The notes below the pieces were generated by a model. That model was not told the DNA's origin. It ran no database searches and worked only from the letters and a program-made list of their open reading frames with translations. Shown here piece after piece: positions 29,101 through 40,273 of a stretch of 64,000 nucleotides of DNA (the stretch's first letter is position 1; the number at the start of each line of letters is the position of its first letter). The stretch is from Ottowia beijingensis (lineage in GTDB: Bacteria; Pseudomonadota; Gammaproteobacteria; Burkholderiales; Burkholderiaceae_C): the NCBI RefSeq assembly GCF_013423955.1, contig NZ_JACCKX010000001.1, positions 1,860,001-1,924,000 on the forward strand. Reading direction: 5' to 3'. Position numbers and translations under genes: made by a program.

Positions 29101-32047
29101 ATGAAAACACTGGTCATCGCAGAGAAACCATCGGTCGCGCAAGACATCGTGCGCGCCCTCACGCCCGTTGCCGGCAAGTTCGACAAGCACGACGAGCATT
29201 TCGAGAACGAGCGCTACGTCGTCACCAGCGCCGTCGGCCACCTGGTGGAGATCCAGGCGCCCGAGCAGTACGACGTCAAGCGCGGCAAGTGGAGCTTTGC
29301 CCACCTGCCGGTGATTCCGCCGCACTTCGAGCTGAAGCCGGTGGACAAGACCAAGACGCGCCTGAACGCCGTGGTGCGGCAGGCCAGGCGCAAGGACGTG
29401 GGCGCGCTCATCAACGCCTGCGACGCGGGGCGCGAGGGCGAGCTGATCTTCCGCCTGATCGAGCAGTACGCCGGCGGCGGCAAACCGCTGGGCAAGCCGG
29501 TGCAGCGCCTGTGGCTGCAGAGCATGACGCCGCAGGCCATCCGCGACGGCTTCGACAACCTGCGCACCGACGCCCAGATGCAGGGCCTGCACGACGCCGC
29601 GCGCAGCCGCAGCGAGGCCGACTGGCTGGTCGGCATCAACGGCACGCGGGCCATGACGGCCTTCAACTCGCGCGACGGCGGGTTCTTCTTGACCACCGTG
29701 GGCCGCGTGCAGACCCCCACGCTGGCCGTGGTGGTCGAGCGCGAGGAGCAGATCCGCCGGCACGTGGCGCGCGACTACTGGGAGATTCACGCCACCTTCC
29801 TGGCTGAGGCGGGCGAGTACGCCGGCAAGTGGTTCGACCCGGCCTGGAAGAAGGACGCGGGCGATGCCGACAAGCGCGCCGACCGGGTGTGGGACGCCCA
29901 CACCGCGCAGGCCATTGCCGACGCCGTGCGCGGCAAGGCCTGCAGCGTCACCGAGGAGAGCAAGCCCAGCACGCAGGCCAGCCCGCTGCTGTTCGACCTC
30001 ACATCGCTGCAGCGCGAGGCCAACGGCAAGTTCGGCTTCAGCGCCAAGACCACGCTGGCGCTGGCGCAAAGCCTGTACGAGCGGCACAAGGCGCTGACCT
30101 ACCCGCGTACCGATTCGCGCTGGCTGCCCGAGGACTACCTGGCCGTGGCGCGCAAGACCTTCGAAATGCTGGCCACCAGCGGCCAGCGGCATCTGGCACC
30201 GCACGCGAAGAAGGCGCTGGATGACGGCTACGTCAAGCCCAGCAAGCGCATCTTCGACAACAGCAAGGTGTCGGACCACTTCGCCATCATTCCCACGCTG
30301 GAGGCGCCCGGCGCGCTATCGGAAGCGGAGCAGAAGCTGTACGACCTGGTGGTGCGCCGCTTCATGGCGGTGTTCTACCCCAGCGCCGAATACCAGGTGA
30401 CGACGCGCATCACGACTGCGTCGCACGAGGGCCAAAGCTACAACTTCCAGAGCAACGGCAAGGTGCTGGTGCGGCCCGGCTGGCTGGCCATCTACGGCAA
30501 GGAAGCCGACGCCGAAATGGAGAAGAAGGAAGGCGAGCAGTCAAAGTCGCTGGTGCCGGTGAAGCCGGGCGAGATGGTGCGCAACGAACACGTCGAGCCC
30601 AAGGCGTTGCAGACCCGCCCGCCCGCCCGCTATTCCGAAGCCACGCTGCTCGGCGCCATGGAAGGCGCGGGCAAGTGGATCGAGGACGACGAGCTGCGCG
30701 AGGCCATGCAGGAAAAAGGCCTGGGCACGCCCGCCACGCGCGCCGCCATCATCGAAGGCCTGATCGGCGAGAAATACATGCTGCGCGAGGGGCGCGAGCT
30801 GATCCCCACCGCCAAGGCCTTCCAGCTGATGACGCTGCTGCGCGGGCTCCAAGTGGAAGAACTCAGCAAGCCGGCGCTGACCGGCGACTGGGAATACAAG
30901 CTGGCGCAGATGGAAAAAGGCCAGCTCTCGCGCGAAGCCTTCATGCGCGAGATCGCGGCGATGACCGAGCGCATCGTGCTGAAGGCCAAGGAATACGACC
31001 GCGACACCGTGCCCGGCGACTACGCCACACTGCAAACGCCCTGCCCGAACTGCGGCGGCGTGGTGCAAGAGAACTACCGCCGCTATGCCTGCACCGGCGC
31101 CAGCGGCGCGGGCGAAGGCTGCGGCTTCTCGTTCACCAAGACGCCCGCCGGCCGCACGTTCGCCGTCGAGGAGGCCGAAGCCTTTTGAGCAACCACAAGA
31201 TCGGCCCGCTGGAAGGCTTTCGCAGCAAGGCCGGCTGGCCCTTCGTGGCCGAGCTGGCGCTGGTGCGCGACGAGGAAAGCGGCAACTACAAGCTCGAATT
31301 CGACTTCGGCGACGACGCCAAGGCCGAGCAGACCGGCGAGATCGTCGACCTGTCGGCGGAACCCAGCGTCGGCCCTTGCCCCAAGTGCGGCAACCCGGTG
31401 AAGGCCTTCGGCAAGAGCTACGTCTGCACCCGCAGCGTGCCCTCGCACGAGCACCCCGCGCCCAGCTGCGACTTCAAGAGCGGCCAGGTCATCCTGCAGC
31501 AGCCGGTGGAGCCCGAGCAGATGGCCAAGCTGCTGAACGAGGGCAAGACCGACCTGCTCGACAAGTTCGTCAGCATGCGCACGCGCCGCCCCTTCAAGGC
31601 GCGCCTGGCCTGGAGCCCCGACGAGGGCAAGGTGGTGTTCGAGTTCGAGCCGCGCGAAGGCGGCCGCAAGTACCCGCCGCGCAAGACCGCCGCCGCACCG
31701 GCCAAGACCGCTTCCAAATCAGGAGCTGCCCGCGCTGAAGGGGCGGGCGCTGCAGCCAAAAAGCTGCCAAAAAGGCACCGACCAAGAAAACCGCCGCCAA
31801 GACCGAAAAGACCCCGCGCGCCGGCAACCTGCAGCCCAGCCCCGCGCTGGCCGCCGTCATCGGCCCCGGCCCCTTCGGCCGCGGCGAGGTGATGAAGAAG
31901 CTGTGGGACTACATCAAGGCGAACAACCTGCAGGACCCGAACGACAAGCGCACCATCCTGGCCGACGACAAGCTCAAGCCCGTGTTCGGCGCCGACAGCG
32001 TGGGCATGTTCAAGCTGGCGGGGCTGGTGGGCGGGCACCTGAGCTGA
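29101..32047 (+). CDS. topB: DNA topoisomerase III with C-terminal SWIB domain (frameshifted)
   Basis: Type IA topoisomerase of about 980 residues. Toprim domain at the start (LVIAEKPSVAQDI; CDAGREGELIFRL), catalytic Tyr in LTYPRTDSRWLP near residue 340, and ARYSEATLLGAMEGAGKWIE. Zinc-type Cys clusters follow (CPNCGG...; CPKCGNPV...C). After a Lys/Ala-rich linker there is a SWIB domain: MKKLWDYIKANNLQDPNDKR and VFGADSVGMFKLAGLVG. Breaks: a lost T near 31184, which creates a false stop at 31188, and one base near 31765 in the linker. Start ATG 29101 is the family N-terminus. Confidence 0.92.
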
Positions 32048-32071
32048 GGAGCGCGCGGTTGTCCGGCGGCG

Positions 32072-32099
32072 ATGAATGCTCTAACATACAAGCATTCAT
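32072..32099. promoter_or_regulatory. Operator-like palindrome of the Phd/VapC pair
   Basis: Perfect 9-bp arms ATGAATGCT and AGCATTCAT around a 10-base AT-rich spacer, 22 bases upstream of the antitoxin ATG. Typical of autoregulated toxin-antitoxin promoters. Confidence 0.7.
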
Positions 32100-32121
32100 T
32101 CCGTCCCATGTGGAGCTGCCC

Positions 32122-32403
32122 ATGAGCGCCCATCCCGCCCCCATCACCACCTACACCAGCCGCGAGTTCACCCGCGACGTGGCGGCAGCCAAGCGCGCAG
32201 CCGCCAACGGCCCGGTGTTCATCACCGACCGTGGTGAGCCGGCGTATGCGCTGCTCAGCATCGAGGAGTACCACCGGCTTCGGGGTGGCAGCCAACCGCG
32301 CACCTTGCTCGAAGTCATGCAATCCATCCCTGGCGGCGATTTCGAGTTCGAGCCGCCCAAGTTGGACGACGTCGCGAAACCGTTCGATTTCGACGCCGAT
32401 TGA
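32122..32403 (+). CDS. Phd/YefM-type antitoxin
   Basis: Antitoxin of 93 residues partnered with the PIN toxin that follows. Seen: TTYTSREFTRDVAAAKRAA, the N-terminal DNA-binding Phd fold, NGPVFITDRGEPAYALLSIEEYHRL, and an acidic C-terminal tail (FEFEPPKLDDVAKPFDFD) suited to wrap the toxin. The toxin gene begins 7 bases after its stop. A perfect palindrome lies just upstream, the probable autoregulatory operator. Confidence 0.9.
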   Translation: MSAHPAPITTYTSREFTRDVAAAKRAAANGPVFITDRGEPAYALLSIEEYHRLRGGSQPRTLLEVMQSIPGGDFEFEPPKLDDVAKPFDFDAD

Positions 32404-32410
32404 GCCGCAC

Positions 32411-32830
32411 GTGTACCTGATCGACACCAACGTCATCTCGGAACTGCGGGAGGGCAAGCCTCGCCCGGATCCTGCCGTGCTGGCCTGGGCCGGCACCGCG
32501 CTGCCGCAAAGCCTGTTCCTGTCCGTGGTCACCAAGTTCGAACTGGAGATGGGCGAGTTACGCCTGGCGCGCAGGGACCCGGCGCAGGCCATCGTGCTGC
32601 GCACCTGGCGCCAGCTGGTCCTGGCGCAGTTCACCGGCCGCGTTCTGCCTTTCACCGAATTCACCACACCGTTCTGCGCCGCGCTGCACGTGCCTGATCC
32701 GCGATCATTTCGCGACGCCATGATCGCCGCCACGGCGCTGGAGCATGGCTTTACGGTCGTCACGCGCAATGTCGGTGACTTCACCGGCACCGGCGTGCGG
32801 CTGCTCAACCCTTGGGATTTCAACGCGTGA
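32411..32830 (+). CDS. vapC: VapC-type PIN-domain toxin
   Basis: RNase toxin of 139 residues, a GTG start at 32411. PIN-domain acidic residues are visible: Asp in YLIDTNVISEL near residue 5, Glu in KFELEMGELRL, Asp in FRDAMIAATAL and VGDF near the end. The antitoxin gene ends 7 bases upstream. Its stop TGA lies inside the GTGA that seems to start the next gene. Frame intact. Confidence 0.9.
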   Translation: MYLIDTNVISELREGKPRPDPAVLAWAGTALPQSLFLSVVTKFELEMGELRLARRDPAQAIVLRTWRQLVLAQFTGRVLPFTEFTTPFCAALHVPDPRSFRDAMIAATALEHGFTVVTRNVGDFTGTGVRLLNPWDFNA

Positions 32831-33779
32831 CGCCGCGCCGCCCCTGATCGGCCTCGCCCTCGGCAGCGGCTCGGCGCGCGGCTGGGCGCACATCGGGGTG
32901 CTGCGGGCGCTGGCCGAGGCGGGGCTCAAGCCCGACATCGTGGCCGGCGCGTCGGTGGGCGCCATCGTGGGCGCGGCGTATGCGGCGGGTGAGCTGGACC
33001 GCTTCGAGGAATGGGTGCGGCGCCTCAGTGCCCGCGCCGTGTGGTCGTTCATGGATTTCGGGCTGGGCGGCGGCATGCTCAAGGGCGAGAAGCTGGTGGC
33101 GTTTTTCCGCAACCACTTTGCCGATCCGGCCATCGAATCGCTGCCGCTGCGCTTTGGCGCCGTGGCCACGGCCCTGCGCACGGGCGACGAGGTGTGGCTG
33201 CGCGAGGGCTCGGTGGCCGATGCGGTGCGCGCCTCGTTCGCGCTGCCTGGGCTGTTCACGCCCGTGTGGCAGGACGACCGGCTGCTGGTGGACGGCGGGT
33301 TGGTGAACCCGGTGCCGGTGTCGCTGGCGCGCGCGCTGGGCGCCGAGGTGGTGATCGCCGTCGACCTGAACGCCGACATTGCCGGCCGCCTGCTGCGCGC
33401 CGAGCCTGCGCCGGCGCCGCGCGCGCCGTGGATGCAGTCGCTGCAGAACCGCATGAGCGCGCTGATGCCGCATGGCGCCGAGCCGCCGGCCGACGCCCCA
33501 GCTGCCGAACCCGCGCCGGCCACGGCGCCGCGCGGCCTGCCCTCGGTGCTCGACGTGCTGGCCAGCAGCATCCACGTGATGCAGGTGCGCATCACGCGCA
33601 GCCGCATGGCGGGCGACCCGCCCGAGACGACGATCGCGCCGCGCCTGGCGCACCTGGGGCTGCTGGACTTCCACCGCGCGGCCGAGGCCATCGACGCCGG
33701 CCGCGCCGCCGCCGCCGAGGTGCTGCCGCTGCTGCGCGCGCGCGGCCTGTGCCCGCCGCTGGCGCCGGATGCGGCGTGA
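32827..33779 (+). CDS. rssA: Patatin-like phospholipase, RssA type (frameshifted near 32845)
   Basis: Patatin-family serine lipase of about 317 residues. Seen: GLALGSGSARGWAHIGVLRAL (oxyanion loop), nucleophile GASVG in IVAGASVGAIVGAAYA, and the catalytic Asp in LLVDGGLVNPVPVSLA; these form the Ser-Asp dyad. A Pro/Ala-rich insert lies at about 195-235. The proposed start is the GTG at 32827, overlapping the vapC stop; it reads MTPRRPLIGLALG only if one C is restored in the CCCC near 32845. The lipid substrate is unknown. Confidence 0.82.
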
Positions 33780-33822
33780 TGCTGTCAAACTCCCGCCCAT
33801 TCACCCGAATCAGACGCATCCC

Positions 33823-34293
33823 ATGAACATCACCAAGGACACCGCCGTCACCATCGCCTACCGCATGACTTCACCGCAAGGCAAGCCGTTGGACAGCGGC
33901 ACCACCGCCTACCTGCACGGCGGCTACGGCAACCTGTTCGACAAGGTGGAGGCGGCGCTGGACGGCCAGGGCGTGGGCCACAGCGTCAGCCTCGACCTGA
34001 CCGCTGCCGAGGCCTTCGGCGAGCGCGACGAGGCGCTGGTGCGCACCATCCCCAAGAGCGAATTCCCGCCCGGCGTGAAGGTGGGCGGCCAGCTGCAGGG
34101 CGCGGGGCCGCAGGGTACGCCGGTGGTCTACAACGTGGTCAAGATCAAGGGCCCCGAGGTGCACCTGGACGGCAACCACGCGCTGGCCGGGCAGGCGATG
34201 CGCTTTGCCGCCACGGTGACGGCCGTGCGCGCCGCCACGGCCGAGGAGATTGCCCACGGGCATGTGCATGGTGCGCATGGGCACCAGCATTGA
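33823..34293 (+). CDS. FKBP-type peptidyl-prolyl isomerase, SlyD-like
   Basis: Cytoplasmic prolyl isomerase and chaperone of 156 residues. Seen: VTIAYRMTSPQGKPLDSG, AYLHGGYGNLFDKVEAALDG, GHSVSLDLTAAEAFGERDE (the FKBP core and start of the insert-in-flap domain), and LDGNHALAGQAMRFAATVTAV. The His-rich end HGHVHGAHGHQH suits metal binding, as in SlyD of E. coli. Start ATG 33823 begins MNITKDTAVTI. Frame intact. Confidence 0.9.
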   Translation: MNITKDTAVTIAYRMTSPQGKPLDSGTTAYLHGGYGNLFDKVEAALDGQGVGHSVSLDLTAAEAFGERDEALVRTIPKSEFPPGVKVGGQLQGAGPQGTPVVYNVVKIKGPEVHLDGNHALAGQAMRFAATVTAVRAATAEEIAHGHVHGAHGHQH

Positions 34294-34302
34294 TGATTTC
34301 GC

Positions 34303-34363
34303 TACATTTTAAATAGCCCTCAGCGCTTGCCAGACGGGCGCTGAAGCCCGATTTGGCTTCTAA
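34303..34363 (+). repeat. Dispersed repeat family 1
   Basis: AAATAGCCCTCAGCGCTTGC, a complementary GGGCGCTGAAG arm and CCGATTTGG. In the 247-base gap before the MFS gene, which shows nothing else. Confidence 0.65.
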
Positions 34364-34540
34364 CCTCTTGAGATCCCCCGTCCGCCGGGGCAAGCCGGAA
34401 TGACAAGGAAGTTTTCAGCCGTGGTCCCCGTGAAGCAGCGCCCATGGGCTTGCGCCGGCGTGGGGTGAAACAGCGACATACCCTATCAGCCGCTTGCGCG
34501 ACTGCGTGCCTGCCCCGTTTGCGCTAGGCTTCGCGCCGCC

Positions 34541-35791
34541 ATGTCCAGCGCCGCGCCCCCGCCCGCCAACCCTCTTTTGCCACCGCGCGTGGCCTGGGCC
34601 ATTCTGCTGGCGCTGGCCAGCGGCTTCACGCTCAGCCAGTCGTTCCGCACCGTGGCGGCCATCATGGGGCCGCCGCTGGCGGGCGAGCTGCACCTGTCGC
34701 CGCAGCAACTGGGGCTGTGGGCGGCGGCGTACCACTTCTCGTTCGGCATCATGCAGCTGGTGATGGGCGTGTCGATCGACCTGTTCGGCATCCGCCGCAC
34801 CATCCTCGCCGCGTTTCCCATGGCGGTGCTGGGCGCCGCGGTGTCGGCCGTGGCGCCCAATTACACGGTGCTGCTGATCGGCCAGATGCTGATCGGCACC
34901 GGCTGCGCGCCGGCCTTCCTGGTGTGCACGGTGTTCATCGCCAAGTACTTCGTACCCCAGCACTTCACCTCCACATCGGGGCTGATCATGAGCATCAGCG
35001 GCCTGGGCGTGCTGGCCACGGCCACGCCGCTGGCCTGGCTGATCGAGGTCAGCCACTGGCGCTGGGGCTTCGGCGTGCTGGCGGTGGCTTCGGCCGCGTC
35101 GTGGCTGGCGATGTGGTGGCTGGTGCGCGCGCCGCGCGGCAGCAGCGCCGCACAGCCGGCGACTGAGCGCCAGAGCGTGCTGGCGGCGCTGCGCGATCTG
35201 CTGCGCCTGTTCGCCCTGCCGCACACGGCCGGTCTGGTGGCCTACGCGGCGGTGGCGTACGCGGGCTTCATCACCCTGCGCGGGCTGTGGCTGGGGCCGC
35301 TGCTGGTGGAGCGCCACGGCTTCAGCCTGGTGCAAAGCGGCAACGTGGCCTTTGTGATGACGCTGGCCAGCATGGCCAGCCCGGCCATCTTTGGCCGCAT
35401 CGACCCCGGTGGCGCGCAGCGCGTGCGCTGGCTGCTGGGCTTTGCCGTCGTGGCCGTGCTGATGCTGGGGGCGATGGGCCTGATCCACGTGGCCTGGGCC
35501 GACGTGTTGCTGGCCATTGGCTACGGCGCGCTGTCGGGCTACGGCGTGCTGCAGTACGGCTACGTGCGCGAAGCCTACCCCGAGCACGTGCGCGGCCGGG
35601 CGCTGTCGCTGTTCACCATGGCGATGTTCCTGGGCATTGCGCTGATGCAGTGGGCCAGCGGCCTGGCCGCCAGCCTGGCGCCGCGCTTCGGTGTCGAACC
35701 CTTCACCGCCGCGCTGCTGACCATGAGCGCGGTGGTGCTGATGGGCACGCTGGCGTTCTGGAAGCTGCCGCGGGCGCCGGCTGCGGATTGA
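34541..35791 (+). CDS. Major facilitator superfamily transporter
   Basis: Twelve-helix inner-membrane transporter of 416 residues. Seen: SFRTVAAIMGPPLAGELHLS at helix 1-2, then LGLWAAAYHFSFGIMQLVMG and the loop 2-3 motif DLFGIRRTI, LIGTGCAPAFLVCTVF, a central hydrophilic loop (about 195-225) and YGYVREAYPEHVRGRALSLF near the end. This layout resembles uncharacterised proteobacterial MFS sugar or drug transporters; the substrate cannot be predicted. Frame intact. Confidence 0.88.
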   Translation: MSSAAPPPANPLLPPRVAWAILLALASGFTLSQSFRTVAAIMGPPLAGELHLSPQQLGLWAAAYHFSFGIMQLVMGVSIDLFGIRRTILAAFPMAVLGAAVSAVAPNYTVLLIGQMLIGTGCAPAFLVCTVFIAKYFVPQHFTSTSGLIMSISGLGVLATATPLAWLIEVSHWRWGFGVLAVASAASWLAMWWLVRAPRGSSAAQPATERQSVLAALRDLLRLFALPHTAGLVAYAAVAYAGFITLRGLWLGPLLVERHGFSLVQSGNVAFVMTLASMASPAIFGRIDPGGAQRVRWLLGFAVVAVLMLGAMGLIHVAWADVLLAIGYGALSGYGVLQYGYVREAYPEHVRGRALSLFTMAMFLGIALMQWASGLAASLAPRFGVEPFTAALLTMSAVVLMGTLAFWKLPRAPAAD

Positions 35792-35884
35792 CGGCCCTCA
35801 CGTCTGGTCACGATTGCCCGGCACGCCGGCGCCGCGCGCGGCGGCCAGCGGGCATACTGGCCGCACACTGAAGGAGTACCCGCC

Positions 35885-36049
35885 ATGCGATTCATCCGCC
35901 CATTCATCGCCTGCGCCGGCCTGCTGGCCGCCGCGCTGACGCTCGCCGGCTGCGGTGCCACGCCGCACAACCCCGACACCGCTGGCGCCACATCGGGCGT
36001 CACCGTTTACGGCACCGCAGATGTGGGTGTGGGGCGCGTGCGCAAATAA
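35885..36049 (+). CDS. Small lipoprotein, 54 residues
   Basis: Short gene with an AAGGAGT ribosome site at the right distance from ATG 35885. The product has a basic N-terminus (MRFIRPF), a hydrophobic segment, and a lipobox LAGC with Cys at residue 23, then a 31-residue mature part with TSGVTVYGTADVGVGRVRK. Predicted to be a lipid-anchored envelope peptide. No family recognised. Confidence 0.7.
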   Translation: MRFIRPFIACAGLLAAALTLAGCGATPHNPDTAGATSGVTVYGTADVGVGRVRK

Positions 36050-36067
36050 GCCTGCCGAGGCTGGTCA

Positions 36068-36123
36068 CTTGATTTTTGATAGCTGCTTGCGCAAGCCAGA
36101 TAAGCGCCAGAGCCGATTTTCTG
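36068..36123 (+). repeat. Dispersed repeat family 1
   Basis: TTTTTGATAGCTGCTTGCGC, a weak complementary arm and GAGCCGATTTTC. Between the small lipoprotein and the DUF2007 gene. Confidence 0.6.
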
Positions 36124-36143
36124 CCCGCTCGCCTCACCGCCAC

Positions 36144-36461
36144 ATGCGCCGTCTGATCCACGCCCCCAACGCCGCCATCGCGCAGATCTGGGCCGATCTG
36201 CTGTGCGAGGCCGGTTACCCGACGACGGTGGAGCGGCGCTTTCTGTCCAGCGTGGCCGGCGAGCTGCCGCCCGACCAATGCCTGCCCGAGCTGTGGGTGC
36301 GCCACGACGAACACCACGCCGCCGCGCGCGCGCTGCTGGCCGAACTGGCGCAGGTGCCGCAACGCCGCTGGCAATGCGCGGCCTGCGGCGAGCAGATTGA
36401 GGGCGGCTTCGAGCAGTGCTGGGCGTGCGGGGCGTTGATGCCATCACTATTGAATTCGTAG
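36144..36461 (+). CDS. DUF2007-family protein with C-terminal zinc ribbon
   Basis: Protein of 105 residues of the DUF2007 family (putative signal-transducing, ferredoxin-like fold). Seen: MRRLIHAPNAAIAQIWADLL, AGYPTTVERRFLSSVAGELP, LWVRHDEHHAAARALLAEL, then a zinc-ribbon tail with CAACG and CWACG, two CXXC knuckles. Function unknown. Start ATG 36144 begins the conserved first strand. Its 3' end touches a family-1 repeat. Confidence 0.82.
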   Translation: MRRLIHAPNAAIAQIWADLLCEAGYPTTVERRFLSSVAGELPPDQCLPELWVRHDEHHAAARALLAELAQVPQRRWQCAACGEQIEGGFEQCWACGALMPSLLNS

Positions 36462-36506
36462 CTGTCAGCGCTTGTCCAGCAAGCGCTGCGGGCCGATTTG
36501 ACCAAA
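36450..36506 (+). repeat. Dispersed repeat family 1
   Basis: GTAGCTGTCAGCGCTTGTCC, CAGCAAGCGCTG and GGGCCGATTTGACC: one of the clearest copies. It provides the last codons of the DUF2007 gene and lies before the convergent yaeQ stop. Confidence 0.7.
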
Positions 36507-36519
36507 ATCGTGAGGGCGC

Positions 36520-37080
36520 TTACTTCCAGCGCAGCGGCTCGGTGCTGACGCTGCCGCGTGCGCTGGACAGGGTCAGCACGCCCTCTTGCAGCGTTGCTTG
36601 CAAGGCCATGCCGCGCTCGGCCAGCGCCGCCAGCGCTTGTGCGTCGGCGGCGGGCAAGCGCCAGACTTGCAGCTTGTCCAGCCGCGCCAGCTTGCCTTCG
36701 ATGCCGCGCCACCACACATCGGCCGCCGGGCCGAAGGCGTAGACGATCACCGCATCGGCTTTGCTGCACGCCTTGGCCAGCGGCTTGTCGTCGGGCTGGC
36801 CGACTTCGATCCACAGGCGGGTGCGGCCGGTGAAATCGACCAGCTGCACATCGGGCTCGTCAGGGCTGGAGAGGCCCGCGCCAAAGCCGATGCGCGCGTC
36901 GCCGCCGCACACATCCTGCACCTGGTGGGCATTCAGTGCCAGCGCGGCCAGGCGCACCATCATGCGTTCGTCGGTCTCGCTGGGGTGGCGCGCCAGCGTA
37001 AGGGGCAGATCGGTGTAGCAGCCGTGGTCGATGTCGGCGAGCTGCACGTCGGCCTTGAAGACCGTAGATTTGAGGGCCAT
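36520..37080 (-). CDS. yaeQ: YaeQ-family protein
   Basis: Protein of 186 residues of the YaeQ family, a PD-(D/E)XK nuclease-like fold of unclear role in RNA or DNA metabolism. Seen: LKSTVFKADVQLADIDHGCY, LTLARHPSETDERMMVRL, EPDVQLVDFTGRTRLWIEVGQPD (fold core with Asp, Glu and following Lys of DKPLAKAC), and ADAVIVYAFG. Full length. Thirty-four bases downstream of the yqhA gene. Confidence 0.93.
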   Translation of the reverse strand: MALKSTVFKADVQLADIDHGCYTDLPLTLARHPSETDERMMVRLAALALNAHQVQDVCGGDARIGFGAGLSSPDEPDVQLVDFTGRTRLWIEVGQPDDKPLAKACSKADAVIVYAFGPAADVWWRGIEGKLARLDKLQVWRLPAADAQALAALAERGMALQATLQEGVLTLSSARGSVSTEPLRWK

Positions 37081-37114
37081 CGGGAGCGGCTGCGAGCGGG
37101 GCTGCTGGGGTGCC

Positions 37115-37627
37115 TCAATGGCCGTTGGGTTTTCCGGCGGTCAGGCGGTCCATGAAGGCGAACAACACGCCGGACAGCACGAAGGTCAAGTGCAAGCCGA
37201 CTTTCCAGGCCAGCTGCTTGTCGGTGTAGCTTTCGACGTTGACAAAAGCCTTGAGCAGTTCGATGCCGGAAATCGCGACGATGGAGCCGATCAGCTTGAT
37301 CTTCAAATCGGAAAAGGTGACGTGCCCCATCCATTCGGGCCGGTCTTCGCTGTCTTCCGTGTTGATTTTTGAAACGAAGTTCTCGTAGCCCGCAAAAACG
37401 ATGATCAGCAGCAGATTGGCCACCAGCGCCACATCCACCAGCGTCAACACACTCACCATGATCTGCCCGCCATCGAGCGTCGCCACCTGGGGCAGCAGCA
37501 TGACGAACTCTTTGATGAACTTGAACAGCAGGATGGCGATGGCGCCCACCAGCCCGACATAAAACGGCGCCAGCAACCATCGGCTGGCGAACATGAATCG
37601 CTCGAGACGCTGTTCAAAAGATTTCAT
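37115..37627 (-). CDS. yqhA: UPF0114 membrane protein YqhA
   Basis: Inner-membrane protein of 170 residues of the TIGR00645/UPF0114 family, function unknown. Seen: MKSFEQRLERFMFASRWLLA, then about four membrane segments, ALVANLLLIIVFAGYENFVSK with the conserved loop ENFVSKI, and LIGSIVAISGIELLKAFVN. Full length and intact. Probably co-transcribed with yaeQ. Confidence 0.92.
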   Translation of the reverse strand: MKSFEQRLERFMFASRWLLAPFYVGLVGAIAILLFKFIKEFVMLLPQVATLDGGQIMVSVLTLVDVALVANLLLIIVFAGYENFVSKINTEDSEDRPEWMGHVTFSDLKIKLIGSIVAISGIELLKAFVNVESYTDKQLAWKVGLHLTFVLSGVLFAFMDRLTAGKPNGH

Positions 37628-37769
37628 GGGATGGGCATTGCAAGATCAAATGGCAGAGGGCTGCGCGGTGCGCCGATGGGATCTCGGTCACTGCCGCTCC
37701 GATCAGCACACCGCAGTGTGCAGAGCGAATATCACGTTTTCTGGCTTCCGGCGGGATGGTCGAAGATTC

Positions 37770-39275
<1,506 letters not shown>

Positions 39276-39298
39276 TCACATTTCGAAGCAGTTCAGCC

Positions 39299-39925
39299 AT
39301 GTCGATGCGATTGATCGGTGCCGTGACCAGCCCCTACGTGCGCAAGGTGCGCGTGGTGCTGGCCGAGAAGAAGCTGGACTACCGCTTCGTGCCCGAGGAC
39401 GTGTGGGCCGACGACACCCAGATCGCCGCCGCCAACCCGCTGGGCAAGGTGCCCTGCCTGGTGATGGACGGGCAGGACGCGGTGTTCGATTCGCGCGTGA
39501 TCGTGGAATATCTCGACATGCTGTCGCCCGTGGGGCGGCTGATTCCGCCGTCGGGCCGCGAGCGGGTGGAGGTGAAGACCTGGGAGGCGCTGGCCGACGG
39601 CCTGATGGACGCCGCCATCCTGGCCCGGCTGGAGCGCACCTGGCCCGGCCGCACCGAGGGCGAGCGCAGCGAGGCCTGGATCGCGCGCCAGATGAAGAAG
39701 GTGGACGATGCCCTGGCCGCCATGGACCGCGGCCTGGGCGACAAGCCCTGGTGCTCGCCCGCCGTGCACATCACGCTGGCCGACATCGCCGTGGGCTGCG
39801 CGCTGAGTTATCTGGACTTCCGCTTTCCCGAACTGGACTGGCGCGAGCGCCACCCCAACCTGGCGCGGCTGCTGGACGACAAGCTGATGCAGCGCCCCAC
39901 CTTCGCCGACACGGCACCGGCCTGA
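39299..39925 (+). CDS. Glutathione S-transferase family protein
   Basis: GST of 208 residues. N-terminal domain: RLIGAVTSPYVRKVRVVLAEKK with the Ser-Pro-Tyr active-site region, NPLGKVPCLVMDGQDAVFDSRVIVEYLD (cis-Pro and the Ser-Arg glutathione contact). C-terminal helices include ALADGLMDAAILARLERTWP and ITLADIAVGCALSYLDF. Similar to YibF-type GSTs. Followed by a terminator-like hairpin. Frame intact. Confidence 0.9.
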   Translation: MSMRLIGAVTSPYVRKVRVVLAEKKLDYRFVPEDVWADDTQIAAANPLGKVPCLVMDGQDAVFDSRVIVEYLDMLSPVGRLIPPSGRERVEVKTWEALADGLMDAAILARLERTWPGRTEGERSEAWIARQMKKVDDALAAMDRGLGDKPWCSPAVHITLADIAVGCALSYLDFRFPELDWRERHPNLARLLDDKLMQRPTFADTAPA

Positions 39926-39971
39926 CGCAGGCGGCCGCTGCCGCGCCACTTTCCGACACCTTCAAAGCGAA

Positions 39972-40002
39972 GCGCCGCCGGGGCCTGAAGCCCGGGCGGC
40001 GC
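39972..40002 (+). terminator. Hairpin after the GST gene
   Basis: GCGCCGCC and GGGCGGCGC pair across the loop region GGGCCTGAAGCCC; downstream bases are only weakly T-rich. The rest of 39926-40273 shows no recognisable gene. Confidence 0.5.
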
Positions 40003-40273
40003 GTTCTGAATAAAAAGCTGCCGAAGCGGCCTGAAACGAAGGAGGAGGAGGGAGGGAGGAGGAAGTGCGCTTCAGGTTTTCAAATCGGCTGGGCCGTCAG
40101 GCTTGGCAGCGTAATGCAATCAACGGGTTCAATCCCACTCATCACGTTGATTGAGAGGGCATGTTGCCGGGTAAGTTCCGACGGCGACAGCCCCTCGAGG
40201 TAAAGAAGTGTGAACCCGGTGTGACGTATTGCGCAGAGCGTGCACTGCACGATGATGCTGCGCGCCACGCCCG

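Noticed and set aside
31719-31765. A family-1-like repeat inside the topB linker (AAATCAGGAGCTGCCCGCGC followed by GGGGCGGGCGCTG)
   Set aside because: Similarity is partial and could arise from the Ala/Gly-rich coding sequence; not counted as a copy.
40080-40273. Continuation of an open frame after the ferritin-like gene, with peptide FTLLYLEGLSPSELTRQHAL
   Set aside because: No start or ribosome site and it follows the ferritin stop in a different frame; probably chance.
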